Positions 1 through 11,341 of a DNA stretch of 64,000 nucleotides are shown here, piece by piece. Origin of the DNA: Candidatus Thiothrix sulfatifontis (GTDB taxonomy: Bacteria > Pseudomonadota > Gammaproteobacteria > Thiotrichales > Thiotrichaceae); the NCBI GenBank assembly GCA_022828425.1, contig CP094685.1:2046001-2110000 (forward strand), written 5' to 3'. Below the pieces are notes generated by a model. The model had not been told where the DNA came from and did no database searches. It worked only from the letters and a program-made list of their open reading frames with translations. The first letter of the stretch is position 1, and each line of letters starts with the position of its first letter. The position numbers were made by a program, and so were the translations under genes.

Positions 1-3000
1 ATTGTCCAATTCAGCAAATCGCTGGCAATGCTTTCGGCGGTGACAGCCTGCTGCGGATTGAATAGTTTGGCGGTATCCAAATAAGTCGCACCGCTACGCG
101 CATTCGCTAACAGATTGACGAAGCGTACCCGCTCTTGCAGGGCGGCTGAACTCACCCAGTCATCGCCGGTATCGGAGTAGCCAGTCGGTAAGGAGTATTG
201 GTATAAATCCATGCCCATGCGTTTCACTGCTGCGGGTAAATCGGCATAAGTGCCTTGGGCGTGGGTCGCACGCACGCTGGCGGTGACAAATTCCAGCGGT
301 GTTTTGACTTTGCTATTAATGTTTTCTGTCGCGTAAAACTCTGGCGAAGTCAGTATTACCCGCAACACTTGCGCGATTTGATCCGGTGCTGATGCTTGCG
401 CCAAGAATGTGTCGGCACAACGCGCTTGCAGGCTGTTAACAGGTTGATCGCTGACAAAATACGTGACCAGTTTGGAACACAGGTAGTTAGCTGTGGCAGG
501 GTGACGCGCTAGAATATCCAGCACCCGTTCGCCTTCATCCACGCCACCCGCTGGTATCGCATTGCCCCAGAAGACTTTGGCAACGCTGTTGTGTTGCACG
601 GCATTGAAGAAGAAACGGTCATTCTGCACTTGCCAGCCGGTGAACACTTCCGCCAGCGTGTCCACTTCTTTCTGGGTGTAACCACCATCCACGCCCACCG
701 TATGCAGTTCCAGTATTTCACGGGCATAGTTTTCGTTGGCATTGGCTTTGACGTTTTTCACGCTGTCGAGGTAATACAACATCGCAGGGCTTTTGGCACT
801 CGCACCGAGTAGGTTGCGGAAGTTGCCGAGTGCATTGGCGCGGAACACGTCGTTTTCTGCCAATTCGTACAGCAGCTTATTGCCGGTTTTGCGGAAATCG
901 GTGTTGAAATGGTTATCCCAGAACCACGTCATCACTTCCTGTAACTGGCGGCGGCTGCCGATCATGCGTTGCAAGGTCGCGGTTTGGAATTCCGCTAAAG
1001 TGACGGGGTTGGAATTTGCCATGCTTGCCGCAAACACGCTGTCATCCAGTGTGGTCGGGTTGAGTTGTTGCTCTAGGAACGCGGTCGTGCCTAATTGCGT
1101 GACTTCTTGTAACAGGGCATCGGTAATGCCAAACGTGGTGCGACTGAGGAGTTGGCGGTTTTCTTCGTGTGCGCCAGCGACGTTGAGCGCCAGCGTGCTG
1201 GTACTTTGTTTGCCGCTGGTGTCGGTAGCTATCAGGGTGATAGTAATTTTGCTGTCTTGGCTGAGAATGCCGTTGGGCAGGGCATACGCCCAGTGACCGG
1301 CGGGTGTTGGCGTAAGATTTTTAGGCGTTACCAATACGTTGCCGCCCTCTTGCGCAACCGAGAGTTGCACGGTGCTGACGGCGGTATCATCGGTAACACT
1401 GCCTTGCAGCAAGAAGCCCGTTTTCAACACCGTTTCATCGGCGTGGTGGGAACTGATGGTAATGCTGGGAGCATTTTCATCGGCGAGCACTTGGTAGCTG
1501 CGGGTGACGCGGGTGGTATTGCCAGTCACATCAAACGCCGTGGCGGTGACATTAAGGATTTCTCCGATTTGCAGGGCATTGCTGTTAATCGGCAGTTTCC
1601 AGTTACCCGTGACTTTATCCAAGGTCGCGGTTTGCGTGGAGGTGAGGCTGCCACTCACGAGGTTAATGTCAATTTTATCCAGCGCTTTGTCATCGCTGGC
1701 TTTGCCACTGAGTTCAAAGCCGACATTGCCGACGTTGGTTTTGCTGGGGGAGAGGATTTCAAGCACAGGTGGTTTGAGATCCAATTCACCTTTGTCGGCG
1801 CGACCAACCGCAAACGTTACTGCGCCTGCATTAGTGATAATGCGGCTGTAGGGATACTGTTTGTTGGCAAACGGGTTGTAGGCTTTGAATACGTGGCGCG
1901 TGCCTTTGCGCAGGGTTTCTAGGTCAAAAATGGCTTGCCCGTTGGTATCGGTTGTGCCGTTTTTGAGCCATGTGAGCTTGCCGTCGGTGGAAATTTCATA
2001 AGCATCAATACGCTGATTGGGCATGATGGCATTGCCGTTATCGCGGTCAACGAGGGTAACGGGGGTTGTACCCACGGGAAAATCAGCGCTATAGGTTTGG
2101 GCTGGGAACGGTGCGGTCATGGTTCTGCCCGTGTTATACGGCGTGACACTCAGTACAAAATTCAAGCCTGCTTGGGATAGCAATTCGGAATCAATGACGG
2201 CAACGCCCGTGGCATCGGTCTTGGCAGAGCTGCGCCAAATGTAAGGCCAAGTGGTTGTATTGCCAGCTTGTATTTCTTGCAAGGTAACGTCTTTGTCGGC
2301 TAAGGGCGTAGAGGTTATGGCATTGTAGAGTGTTACTGCCATGAGGCGTGTGCCGACTAGGAAGGTATACGCGCCCGCTTTATTGAGCGTTTGGCTGCTC
2401 TTGTAGCGTTGCGTCACGGGGTGCATGGCTTGTAGGAAGAATTTGCGCCCTTTATCTAAGCCGGGCAGGTCGATTTTCAAGTTGCCTTGTGCGTCGGTGG
2501 TAGCTTTGTTGAACCAAGTGGTCGTGCCGTCTGCCATGTTTTCGCGAATATGCACATCCAGATTGGGTAGTAATGCGCCATCTGCTTGTGTGCCGTCTTT
2601 GACCGTGACTTGCAAACTGCCCACGCCGAATTCAAACGCGGTGCTGCTGGTGATGTCGTTGCTCCATGCGCCAAAGTTATTGAAGGCGGTTGCTTGCAGG
2701 CGGATTGTGCCGCCATTGCTTAGTTCGGGCAGGTCAAAGCTAGTGCGTCCGTTGGCATCGGTGGTTTGGCGGGTGATATATTCCAGTTTGTCGCCTGCAA
2801 CCACGCGGTAGGCAGTGATTGGGATATTGGCTAATGTATTGCCATTACTGATGTCTTTGAGAGTGACGGGCAAGGGTTGGCTGCCCACGGTAAACGTATA
2901 TTCGCCTGCTTGTTGCAAAGGTTGACTGGTTTTCCAGGTTTGGTTAAACGGGCTTTTGGCTTTGAGAACGTAGGTGCGGTTGTCATTCTGTGCAAACAGG

Positions 3001-3746
3001 CTCAGGCGTAACAGACCTGTGGCATCGGTGGTGGCTTCGCTGCGCCACACTTCTTTGCCATCCGCCATTTTTTCAGCGATTGTTACTTTTTGATTGGCTA
3101 AGGGCTGGGCAGATGCTTGTGTGTTATCTATCACCTTGACCTGCGTTTCACCGACCTTGAACTCCATAGCGCCGGGTTGGTTGATAATGGGGCTGGCAGC
3201 ACGGTAAGCGTTGTAGGGGGCGGCAAATAATTGTGCTTTGTCACCCTCCATCAGTTCGGGAAGGTCGAAACGCACTTGACCGTTGGCATCTGTGCTGGTT
3301 TCGGTGCGCCAAACGCTCGTGCCGTCTGCTTTAATGCGGTAAGCCGTGACTTTTACTGCTGGAATCACCGCGCCAGAAACGGCGTCTTTCAGGGTGGCTT
3401 GCAGCAAGGGTGTGCCGACTTGGAAGGTCTGTTGCTGCCCCGCTTGCAGCGGTTGGCTGACTTTGTAAGCGTTGTTGAAGGTGCTTTTGGCTTCGAGACG
3501 GAACTGACGGTTGGGTGGCAGATTCAGGCGTAATTGCCCTTTCGCATCGGTGGTAACACTGGCAAACCATGCCGCTTTGCCGTCGCTTAATAATTCCCGG
3601 ACTTGTACGCCGTAGTTGGCTAATGGGGGCAATGCAGCTTGAATACCGTCGACAAGGGTGGCAACCGTGTCACCGAGGGTAAAGTTTGCTGAGCCGGGTT
3701 GCGTATAGGTTTGCTGTGGCGGTAAAACCGTTGAATACTTTGGCGT
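1..3746 (-). CDS. DUF1800 family secreted protein, C-terminal part (partial, frame-shifted)
   Basis: About 1,245 codons are open on the minus strand and run off the left edge of the window. Reading 5' to 3' there are seven or more repeats of roughly 80-90 residues. Each has a pattern like TDANGQ, a Leu/Phe-rich strand, then an ending such as GxYTFxVG, as in carboxypeptidase-regulatory or SpaA-like beta sandwiches. Two Ig-like domains follow near 1750-1250. The DUF1800 domain then follows, with WFWDNHFNT (near 903-930), ENYAREILELHT and GYTQKEV. This frame is closed upstream by a stop at 3747-3749, so it has no start of its own. Its natural N-terminus is the ORF at 3670-4287, one frame away. 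DUF1800 proteins are often paired with a DUF1501 protein, which may lie beyond the left edge (inference). Function unknown; probably cell-surface or secreted. Confidence 0.8.
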
Positions 3747-4287
3747 TCAAAGTGACGGGGATACCTTGGCTGAGTGCTTCGAGTTCAAAGATTACCAGCC
3801 CGCTGCTGTTGGTTTTGAGATTGTCTAGCCAGATGGCTTTGCCGTTTTCTTGCCTGTAAGCCGTGACGCTGATGTCAGTTAGCGGCTGTTGGGTCAACGC
3901 ATCCAATAGGGTGACGTTTAGCAGGGGGAGGCCGACGCGGAATGTCATTGCTCCGGCGGTCTCGATCACGGCACTTTGACGGGTTTTGTTAGCACGCGAG
4001 CTTTTGGCTTGTAAAACATAGCGTTTGCCTGCGCCTAAACCATCCAAGCTGAAAGCGACTTGCCCATTGGTGTCGGTTTTGGCTTTGGTGCGCCAGACGT
4101 TGCTACCGTCAGCTAACACTTCGCGCACATTGATTTCATAATTGGCTAAGGAAGCATCAGCGTTGGTGCCATCGACAACTTGCACGGTGAGATTGGGGGC
4201 AACTGCTGCATGGGCAGCGGGCAGTAAACACGTCAGCAGCATCAGGAGTAGCAGTAATCCCCTGTGCAAGTAATGGCGGTTGGTCAT
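3670..4287 (-). pseudogene. N-terminal fragment of the DUF1800 repeat protein (frameshifted)
   Basis: This 205-codon ORF begins with a clear Sec signal peptide (LLLLLMLLTCLLPAAHA). It then encodes one full repeat and most of a second, matching the repeats in the downstream frame (TDTNGQVAFSL, then GAMTFRVG). The match stops at KVFNGFT, after which the ORF reads unrelated sequence to a stop at 3670. The downstream frame resumes the repeat with PPQQTYTQPGSANFTLGD. Removing one base from the AAAA run at 3724-3727 (plus strand) would join the two as KVFNGLPPQQTY and give one continuous protein of more than 1,400 residues. The break could be a real mutation or a sequence error. Start ATG at 4287. 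Confidence 0.75.
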
Positions 4288-4301
4288 GGCTTACCCTCGC
4301 G

Positions 4302-4733
4302 TTAGTAAGATGGGACGGTGTTGGGGGTTGATGCTGCTTTGGCATCGTCCGCTTGGCGCAGCGCGGTGTTTAAGCGTTCGATTTCTTGTTGTTGTTGCGC
4401 TAACTGCTCTTCTAAGTCGGTGAGGGTGTTGGTGGTCGTGGCAACTTGCTTGGCGTTGGTGTCTTGGGTTAGCGCATCCAGTTGCTGGGTTTTTTCGGCA
4501 AGCTGTTGCTGGTTTTGCTGTAAACGTTGTTCCGCATCGTTCAATTTGGCTTGCAAAGCTTCTAACGCCAGTTGTTGTTGCTGGAATTGTACAGGCAATG
4601 GGTCGGCAGCGGCGTTGTCTGCGACAGGTGGAACAGGCGGGCAGTTGTTCTCGCCAGTGTTGGAGGTGTTACAGCCAGCTAAGTTAAGACATATACCCAG
4701 TGCTATCCAGACCCGATGTTTGCGCGTTTTCAT
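4302..4733 (-). CDS. small coiled-coil lipoprotein
   Basis: 143 residues. The N-terminus is a lipoprotein signal with lipobox LAGC (Cys21), so the mature protein should be lipid-anchored. The following Pro-rich linker leads into a long Gln/Leu/Glu-rich heptad region (about residues 45-130), predicted as a coiled coil. An upstream in-frame codon at 4844 would put about 37 non-signal residues before the lipobox, so ATG 4733 is preferred. It lies 14 bases upstream of the DUF1800 gene on the same strand and is probably co-transcribed with it. No specific family recognised. Confidence 0.75.
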   Translation of the reverse strand: MKTRKHRVWIALGICLNLAGCNTSNTGENNCPPVPPVADNAAADPLPVQFQQQQLALEALQAKLNDAEQRLQQNQQQLAEKTQQLDALTQDTNAKQVATTTNTLTDLEEQLAQQQQEIERLNTALRQADDAKAASTPNTVPSY

Positions 4734-4842
4734 TAGTTTTTTGTATGTAATTGGGAGTTTCACTATTAAAGCAAACTTGCAGTGTGATGGGAATAGCTTA
4801 AGCTGATATTCATTAATTTTTCTTATTGGATAACGTGTGCGC

Positions 4843-4872
4843 AAAAAAAGCCTCGTTTCCGAGGCTTTTTTC
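4843..4872. terminator. bidirectional rho-independent terminator
   Basis: Stem GCCTCG / CGAGGC with a TTTC loop, flanked by A and T runs on both sides. It lies just downstream of htpG (minus strand). It also sits upstream of the lipoprotein gene, separating the two minus-strand units. Confidence 0.85.
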
Positions 4873-4886
4873 TAAGTGGGTTTTTT

Positions 4887-6776
4887 TTAACCCATTGCCA
4901 ACATCAGTTTATTCAAACGGTTAACGAAACCTGCCGGATCGTCGAGTTGACCGCCTTCTGCCAAAATCGCTTGATCCAGCAAAATGCTTGACCATTCGCC
5001 AAAACGTTCGTCATCCGTTTCGGCTTCCATGCGCTTCAACAACGGATGCGTTGGGTTGATTTCCAGCGCAGGCTTGGTGTCAGGCATTTCGTGACCGGCT
5101 TGTTTCATCAATTGCTGCATGTACAGCGCCATGTCGTGGTCGTTCAACACGATGCACGACGGGGAAGTGGTCAAACGGTGCGAGACGCGCACGTCGCCAA
5201 CTTTTTCGCCCAATGCCGTTTTGATGTGCTCGACCATGTTTTTGGCTTCGGCTTCGACTTTTTCCTGCGCTTTCTTGTCTTCCTCGGTTTCGAGGGCGGA
5301 CAGGTCAAGTTGGCCTTTGGCGACGGATTGCAGCGATTTGCCTTCAAATTCCATCAAATGCTGTACTAGCCATTCGTCTACGCGGTCGGACAGTAACAAC
5401 ACTTCGATGCCTTTTTTGCGGAAGACTTCCAGATGCGGGCTGTTTTTCGCGGCAGTGTGGCTGTCGGCAGTGATGTAGTAGATTTTGTCCTGACCTTCCT
5501 TCATGCGAGCCATGTAGTCCGGCAAGGAGACGGTTTGTTCGGCACTGTCATCCAGTGTGGAGGAGAAGCGCAGCAACTTGGCGATTTGTTCGCGGTTGCT
5601 GAAGTCTTCGCCGGGGCCTTCTTTGAGGACTTTGCCGAATTCTTTCCAGAACTTTTGGTATTTGTCTGGCTCGTTGGCAATCATGTTTTCCAGCAAACCA
5701 ATGATTTTTTTCACTGAGGCATTTTTCATGTTCTCAATGATTTTATTGCCTTGCAGGATTTCACGCGACACGTTCAGCGGCAGGTTGCTGGAATCCAGCA
5801 CCCCGCGCACGAAACGTAAGTAACGTGGCATCAACTTGAATTCTTTGTCTTCCATGATGAAAACGCGCTGTACGTACAGCTTCAAGCCGTGGGTATTGTC
5901 GCGGTCGAACATATCGAACGGGGCTTTGGATGGCAGGTACAGCAAAGAGGTGTATTCGGAGTTGCCTTCGATGCGGTTGTGTGACCACGCCAGCGCGTCT
6001 TCCCAGTCGTGCGAAACGTGCTTGTAGAATTCTTGGTATTCCTCATCCGTCACTTCGGATTTGGCGCGTGTCCAGAGTGCGTTGGCTTTGTTGACGGTTT
6101 CCCATTCATCCTTGATTTCACCCGCTTCGGTTTTACGCATGTTCACCGGCAGCGGAATGTGGTCGGAATATTGACGGATGATATTGCGCAAACGCCAGCC
6201 GTCTGCCAACAGCTTTTCGTTTTCTTTGAGGTGCAGGACAATTTCTGTACCGCGCGTGGCTTTTTCGACCTGTTCCAGTGAGTAGCCGGATTGCGCGTCG
6301 GATTCCCAGCGCACGCCTTCGGAAGCGGCATCCCCAGCGCGGCGCGTGGTCAGTGTCACTTTGTCGGCAACGATGAAAGAGGCGTAGAAGCCTACCCCAA
6401 ACTGCCCGATCATGTGCGAGTCTTTTTTCTCGTCGCCGGTCAGTTTGCTCAAGAATTCTTTGGTGCCGGATTTGGCAATCGTGCCGATATTGGTCACAAC
6501 TTCATCGCGGTTCATGCCGATGCCGTTGTCACGCACGGTAATTGTGCCAGCGGCTGCGTCGAATTCGACTTCCACGCGCAATTCGCTGTCAGTTTCGTAG
6601 AGGCTGTCGTTGCCAATAGCTTCAAAACGCAGCTTGTCGCAGGCATCCGAACCGTTGGATACCAACTCGCGCAGGAAAATTTCCTTGTTGGAATACAGCG
6701 AGTGAATCATCAGGTGTAACAGTTGATTCACTTCGGTTTGAAATTGCAGGTTTTCTTTGTTGCTCGTTGCTGTCAT
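4887..6776 (-). CDS. htpG: chaperone HtpG (Hsp90)
   Basis: 629 residues, the normal size for bacterial Hsp90. The GHKL ATP-binding domain is intact: Glu37, Asn41 and Asp44 in the [15 protein letters not shown] segment, then DNGIGM and [11 protein letters not shown]. The middle domain has the conserved [12 protein letters not shown] segment with its catalytic-loop Arg. The C-terminal dimerisation domain ends at LMLAMG. An in-frame upstream codon at 6878 would add 34 residues of non-homologous sequence. ATG 6776 gives the typical HtpG N-terminus and lies about 35 bases after the predicted transcription start. Single-gene unit between a sigma-32 promoter and a strong terminator. Confidence 0.97.
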   Translation of the reverse strand: MTATSNKENLQFQTEVNQLLHLMIHSLYSNKEIFLRELVSNGSDACDKLRFEAIGNDSLYETDSELRVEVEFDAAAGTITVRDNGIGMNRDEVVTNIGTIAKSGTKEFLSKLTGDEKKDSHMIGQFGVGFYASFIVADKVTLTTRRAGDAASEGVRWESDAQSGYSLEQVEKATRGTEIVLHLKENEKLLADGWRLRNIIRQYSDHIPLPVNMRKTEAGEIKDEWETVNKANALWTRAKSEVTDEEYQEFYKHVSHDWEDALAWSHNRIEGNSEYTSLLYLPSKAPFDMFDRDNTHGLKLYVQRVFIMEDKEFKLMPRYLRFVRGVLDSSNLPLNVSREILQGNKIIENMKNASVKKIIGLLENMIANEPDKYQKFWKEFGKVLKEGPGEDFSNREQIAKLLRFSSTLDDSAEQTVSLPDYMARMKEGQDKIYYITADSHTAAKNSPHLEVFRKKGIEVLLLSDRVDEWLVQHLMEFEGKSLQSVAKGQLDLSALETEEDKKAQEKVEAEAKNMVEHIKTALGEKVGDVRVSHRLTTSPSCIVLNDHDMALYMQQLMKQAGHEMPDTKPALEINPTHPLLKRMEAETDDERFGEWSSILLDQAILAEGGQLDDPAGFVNRLNKLMLAMG

Positions 6777-6817
6777 GGGGTATGCGTCCTCACATCTTGT
6801 ATATTTCGATGTCGGCA

Positions 6818-6845
6818 AGATGGGGGATGGCAGGAGGATTTCAAG
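6818..6845 (-). promoter_or_regulatory. sigma-32 (RpoH) heat-shock promoter of htpG
   Basis: Minus strand reads CTTGAAA (6845-6839), a 13-base spacer, then CCCCATCT (6825-6818). This matches the RpoH consensus CTTGAAA / CCCCATNT with normal spacing. Predicted start is about 35 bases before the htpG ATG. Confidence 0.9.
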
Positions 6846-6895
6846 GGGTATTGATGATTTTTGCGGTGTATCTGTCATGCCAGTACAAAAAAATC

Positions 6896-6923
6896 TTGCG
6901 TTTCATTTTAATGACGCTATACT
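6896..6923 (+). promoter_or_regulatory. sigma-70 promoter of tRNA-Val
   Basis: TTGCGT (6896-6901), 16-base spacer, TATACT (6918-6923). It is followed by a GC-containing discriminator about 18 bases before the tRNA. Confidence 0.7.
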
Positions 6924-6940
6924 TTGCACCCTTCAGCGAC

Positions 6941-7017
6941 AGGCGTATAGCTCAGTTGGTTAGAGCACCACCTTGACATGGTGGGGGTCGTTGGTTCGAG
7001 TCCAATTACGCCTACCA
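6941..7017 (+). tRNA. tRNA-Val (anticodon GAC)
   Basis: 77 nt cloverleaf. The acceptor stem is AGGCGTA / TACGCCT with encoded CCA. D-arm is AGCTCAGTTGGTTAGAGC, and the anticodon stem CCACC/GGTGG encloses TTGACAT, giving anticodon GAC. T-loop is TTCGAGT. Confidence 0.97.
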
Positions 7018-7078
7018 CTTTCGTACACAACCACTATAACCACGTGACCCCTCGTATAGGCCACCACTGGAGCACAAT

Positions 7079-9007
7079 ATGCCAGTCATTACTCTCCCCG
7101 ACGCAAGTCAACGTTCTTACGATGCCCCCCTTTCTGTGCTTGCCGTTGCTGCCGATATTGGCGCAGGTCTGGCTAAAGCAACGCTTGCAGGCAAAGTAAA
7201 CGATCAATTGGTTGATGCCAGCTATGTCATTGATCACGATGTTTCCCTGAGTATCATCACCGCGAAAGATGTCGAAGGCTTGGATATTATCCGCCATTCC
7301 GCCGCGCACTTGATGGCTCAAGCGGTCAAACAATTATTCCCTGAAGTACAAGTTACCATTGGCCCCACGGTCGAAAACGGCTTTTACTACGATTTTGCCT
7401 CCCCCCGCCCGTTCACGCCCGAAGATTTACAGGCGATCGATGCGCGGATGCAAGATTTAATCAAGCAAGACATCCCTGTTGAGCGCAGCACCCTGTCACG
7501 CGATGAAGCCGTGAGCTTCTTTTTGAACATGGGTGAAAAGTACAAAGCGGAAATCATCGAAGGCATTCCTGCCGATCAAACGCTGTCGCTCTACCGCCAA
7601 GGCGAGTTCATCGACCTGTGCCGTGGGCCACACGTACCCAGTACGGGTAAAATTCCTTCCGTTAAAGTGATGAAGGTGGCAGGCGCATACTGGCGTGGCA
7701 ACTCGAAAAACGAAATGCTGCAACGCATTTACGGCACGGCGTGGGCAAACAAAAAAGAGTTGCAAGCCTACCTGACGATGTTGGAAGAGGCTGAAAAGCG
7801 CGACCACCGTAAACTCGGTCGCCAATTGGATTTGTTCCATTTCGACGAACAAGCTCCCGGTGCAGTTTTTTGGCATCCCAAGGGTTGGACAGTGTTCCAA
7901 GCTCTAATCGGTTACATGCGCCAACGCCAGCAGCGGGCTGGTTACGTGGAAGTGAATACCCCCGATGTCATGGATCGTAGTCTGTGGGAAACCTCCGGTC
8001 ACTGGTTTAACTACCGTGACAATATGTTCACCACCACGACTGAAGACGAGCGCGTTTTCGCCCTGAAACCGATGAACTGCCCCGGTGGTATGTTGATGTT
8101 TTCACAGGGTTTGAAAAGTTACCGCGATTTACCATTGCGGATGGCGGAATTTGGTAAAGTACACCGTTACGAACCGTCCGGTGCATTACACGGCTTGATG
8201 CGTGTGCGTCACTTCACTCAGGACGATGCGCACATCTTCTGTACCGAAGACCAAATGGCGCAAGAGTGCAAAGATGTGGTGGCGTTGGTGCTCGACATTT
8301 ACAAAGAATTTGGCTTTGAAAATGTTCACATCAAACTCTCGACGCGCCCAGAAAACCGCATCGGTTCGGATGAAAGCTGGGACATACTTGAACATGCCCT
8401 TGGCAATGCCCTCGATAGCATGAATTTGCCCTACACGTTGTTCCCCGGCGAAGGCGCATTTTACGGCCCGAAACTGGAATTCGTGTTGCGTGATGCCATC
8501 GGGCGTGATTGGCAGTGTGGTACATTGCAAGTAGACATGAGCTTGCCAGAACGTTTTGACTTGACTTACGTGGCCGAAGACAATACCCGCAAACGTCCGG
8601 TCATGTTGCATCGCGCGTTGTTCGGTTCATTGGAGCGCTTCACTGGCATTCTGATTGAGCATTACGAAGGGCGTTTCCCGCTCTGGTTAGCACCAACGCA
8701 AGCAGTCGTGATGAATATCACGGACAAACAAGCCGATTTCGTGCAAGATGCCACCAAGCAATTGCTTGATGCGGGTATTCGCGCTGTATCAGACTTGAGA
8801 AATGAAAAAATTGGCTTTAAAATCCGTGAACACACGATGCAACGTGTCCCCTACCTGTTGGTAGTCGGAGATCGCGAAGTGGAAACACAATCTGTAGCCA
8901 TGCGCACCCGTTCCGGTAAAGAATTAGGAACCTTCCCAGTGGCGGAAGTTTTACAACGTCTGAACGCGGAAATTGCTGCACGTCGCTTATCACTATCTGA
9001 GGATTAA
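7079..9007 (+). CDS. thrS: threonyl-tRNA synthetase
   Basis: 642 residues, full length. Domains in order: N-terminal TGS domain (about 1-61), the editing domain with HxxxH (His73, His77), and the class II catalytic core. The core shows PMNCPGGM, the motif 2 region [13 protein letters not shown] and [13 protein letters not shown]. The C-terminal anticodon-binding domain has [11 protein letters not shown]. It opens the classical thrS-infC-rpmI-rplT-pheS-pheT-ihfA cluster. Only about 60 bases separate it from tRNA-Val, so it may be partly co-transcribed with it. Start ATG 7079. Confidence 0.97.
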   Translation: MPVITLPDASQRSYDAPLSVLAVAADIGAGLAKATLAGKVNDQLVDASYVIDHDVSLSIITAKDVEGLDIIRHSAAHLMAQAVKQLFPEVQVTIGPTVENGFYYDFASPRPFTPEDLQAIDARMQDLIKQDIPVERSTLSRDEAVSFFLNMGEKYKAEIIEGIPADQTLSLYRQGEFIDLCRGPHVPSTGKIPSVKVMKVAGAYWRGNSKNEMLQRIYGTAWANKKELQAYLTMLEEAEKRDHRKLGRQLDLFHFDEQAPGAVFWHPKGWTVFQALIGYMRQRQQRAGYVEVNTPDVMDRSLWETSGHWFNYRDNMFTTTTEDERVFALKPMNCPGGMLMFSQGLKSYRDLPLRMAEFGKVHRYEPSGALHGLMRVRHFTQDDAHIFCTEDQMAQECKDVVALVLDIYKEFGFENVHIKLSTRPENRIGSDESWDILEHALGNALDSMNLPYTLFPGEGAFYGPKLEFVLRDAIGRDWQCGTLQVDMSLPERFDLTYVAEDNTRKRPVMLHRALFGSLERFTGILIEHYEGRFPLWLAPTQAVVMNITDKQADFVQDATKQLLDAGIRAVSDLRNEKIGFKIREHTMQRVPYLLVVGDREVETQSVAMRTRSGKELGTFPVAEVLQRLNAEIAARRLSLSED

Positions 9008-9011
9008 ACTT

Positions 9012-9539
9012 ATCGCTCTCGAAAAAGAACATCGTATTAACGACGATATTAACGTTCCTAAAATTCGTCTGATTGATGCGGAAGGTGAGAACCAAGGCGT
9101 CGTTTCTTTACGCGACGCTTTGGAAATGGCTTACGACGCCGAACTTGATTTAGTGGAAATCGTACCCAATGCGAAGCCGCCGGTTTGCCGCATTATGGAT
9201 TACGGCAAATTCCGTTTCGATGAAAGCAAGAAAGCCGCGATAGCCCGCAAAAACCAGAAACAAGTGCAGGTCAAAGAAATCAAGATGCGTCCGGCAACGG
9301 ATGAAGGCGATTACCAGATCAAGCTACGCAAACTCAAAGAGTTTCTGGAAGAAGGCGATAAAGTTAAAGTTACCCTGCGCTTTAAAGGCCGTGAAATGGC
9401 TCACAAAGAGCTGGGGATGGATGTCCTCAAGCGCGTTGAGAAAGAGCTGGAAGAAGTCGCCGTTGTGGAACAATTCCCACGTCTCGAAGGCCGTCAAATG
9501 GTCATGATGCTCGGCGCGAAAAAGAAACCGGCGGCTTAA
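9012..9539 (+). CDS. infC: translation initiation factor IF-3 (AUC start)
   Basis: 175 residues with the two IF-3 domains joined by a Lys-rich linker ([19 protein letters not shown]). Conserved signatures are [39 protein letters not shown] and EGRQMVMML. No ATG or GTG sits at a sensible place. The only good Shine-Dalgarno, TGAGGA (8998-9003), is 8 bases before ATC at 9012, which yields the expected N-terminus [12 protein letters not shown] non-canonical start on infC is the known basis of IF-3 autoregulation (AUU in E. coli). An in-frame TTG at 8973 lies inside thrS, has no ribosome site, and is judged unlikely. The gap to thrS is 4 bases. Confidence 0.9.
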   Translation: MALEKEHRINDDINVPKIRLIDAEGENQGVVSLRDALEMAYDAELDLVEIVPNAKPPVCRIMDYGKFRFDESKKAAIARKNQKQVQVKEIKMRPATDEGDYQIKLRKLKEFLEEGDKVKVTLRFKGREMAHKELGMDVLKRVEKELEEVAVVEQFPRLEGRQMVMMLGAKKKPAA

Positions 9540-9550
9540 CGCCGGAACAC

Positions 9551-9587
9551 CATCCTGTTAAGGCAAGGCACTCTTGCAGGATGTTTT
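9551..9587 (+). promoter_or_regulatory. leader hairpin before rpmI (possible L20 control site or attenuator)
   Basis: CATCCTG (9551-9557) pairs with CAGGATG (9577-9583). An upper stem CAAG/CTTG sits above an asymmetric six-base bulge TTAAGG, and TTTT follows. It lies between infC and the rpmI ribosome site. In other bacteria this leader is where L20 represses rpmI-rplT; the assignment here rests on position and shape only. Confidence 0.4.
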
Positions 9588-9613
9588 ATCTACCTTATGA
9601 AAAGGAGACCAAG

Positions 9614-9814
9614 ATGCCTAAGATGAAAAGTAGCCGTGCTGCGGCTAAACGTTTCAAGAAAACCGGCAGTGGCTTGTTTAAACGCAAGCAATCACACCTG
9701 CGTCATATCTTGACCAAGAAATCCACCAAGCGTAAGCGTCATTTGCGTTCAGGCGACAACTTCGTTGTTGCAGCCGACCACGGCAATGTGCAAAAAATGC
9801 TGCCCTACGCGTAA
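9614..9814 (+). CDS. rpmI: 50S ribosomal protein L35
   Basis: 66 residues, very basic, with the L35 signature [20 protein letters not shown] at the start and [11 protein letters not shown] in the centre. Start ATG 9614 follows AAAGGAG (9600-9606 region). An in-frame upstream codon at 9581 lies inside the leader hairpin and is rejected. Co-transcribed with rplT, 17 bases downstream. Confidence 0.97.
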   Translation: MPKMKSSRAAAKRFKKTGSGLFKRKQSHLRHILTKKSTKRKRHLRSGDNFVVAADHGNVQKMLPYA

Positions 9815-9831
9815 TCAGGAGGATTTAAAAC

Positions 9832-10191
9832 ATGGCAAGAGTTAAACGTGGTGTAACGGCACATGCCCGTCACAAGAAAATCCTCAAGCTGGCTAAAGGT
9901 TACTACGGTGCTAGAAGCCGGGTCTACCGGGTTGCGCATCAAGCAGTCATCAAGGCTGGTCAATACGCATTCCGCGACCGCCGTCAGAAAAAACGCCAAT
10001 TCCGCGCTTTGTGGATCGTGCGTATTAATGCCGGTGCACGGATGTTCGGTCTGTCTTACAGCCGCATGATGAATGGTTTGAAGAAAGCCAATGTTAGCCT
10101 TGACCGTAAGGTTTTGGCTGATCTGGCAGTCCACGACATCACGGCGTTCGGTGCAGTCGCAGAGAAGGCAAAAGCTGCCCTAGCTGTTTAA
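9832..10191 (+). CDS. rplT: 50S ribosomal protein L20
   Basis: 119 residues, typical length. The basic N-terminal extension is [17 protein letters not shown], followed by the conserved [17 protein letters not shown] and [20 protein letters not shown] segments. It binds 23S rRNA early in 50S assembly and is the usual repressor of its own operon. A strong AGGAGG site lies 9 bases before ATG. Confidence 0.98.
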   Translation: MARVKRGVTAHARHKKILKLAKGYYGARSRVYRVAHQAVIKAGQYAFRDRRQKKRQFRALWIVRINAGARMFGLSYSRMMNGLKKANVSLDRKVLADLAVHDITAFGAVAEKAKAALAV

Positions 10192-10233
10192 GCTGCATTA
10201 AGATGCACTGAAAAATACCCGTATAACGGGTGA

Positions 10234-11328
<1,095 letters not shown>

Positions 11329-11341
11329 GCGGAGTAACCTT

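Noticed and set aside
1152..1922. 256-codon plus-strand ORF
   Set aside because: It lies wholly opposite the DUF1800 gene, whose minus-strand frame shows clear family motifs; the plus-strand translation shows none.
8973..9011. TTG start for infC
   Set aside because: No ribosome site, lies within thrS, and adds residues absent from IF-3.
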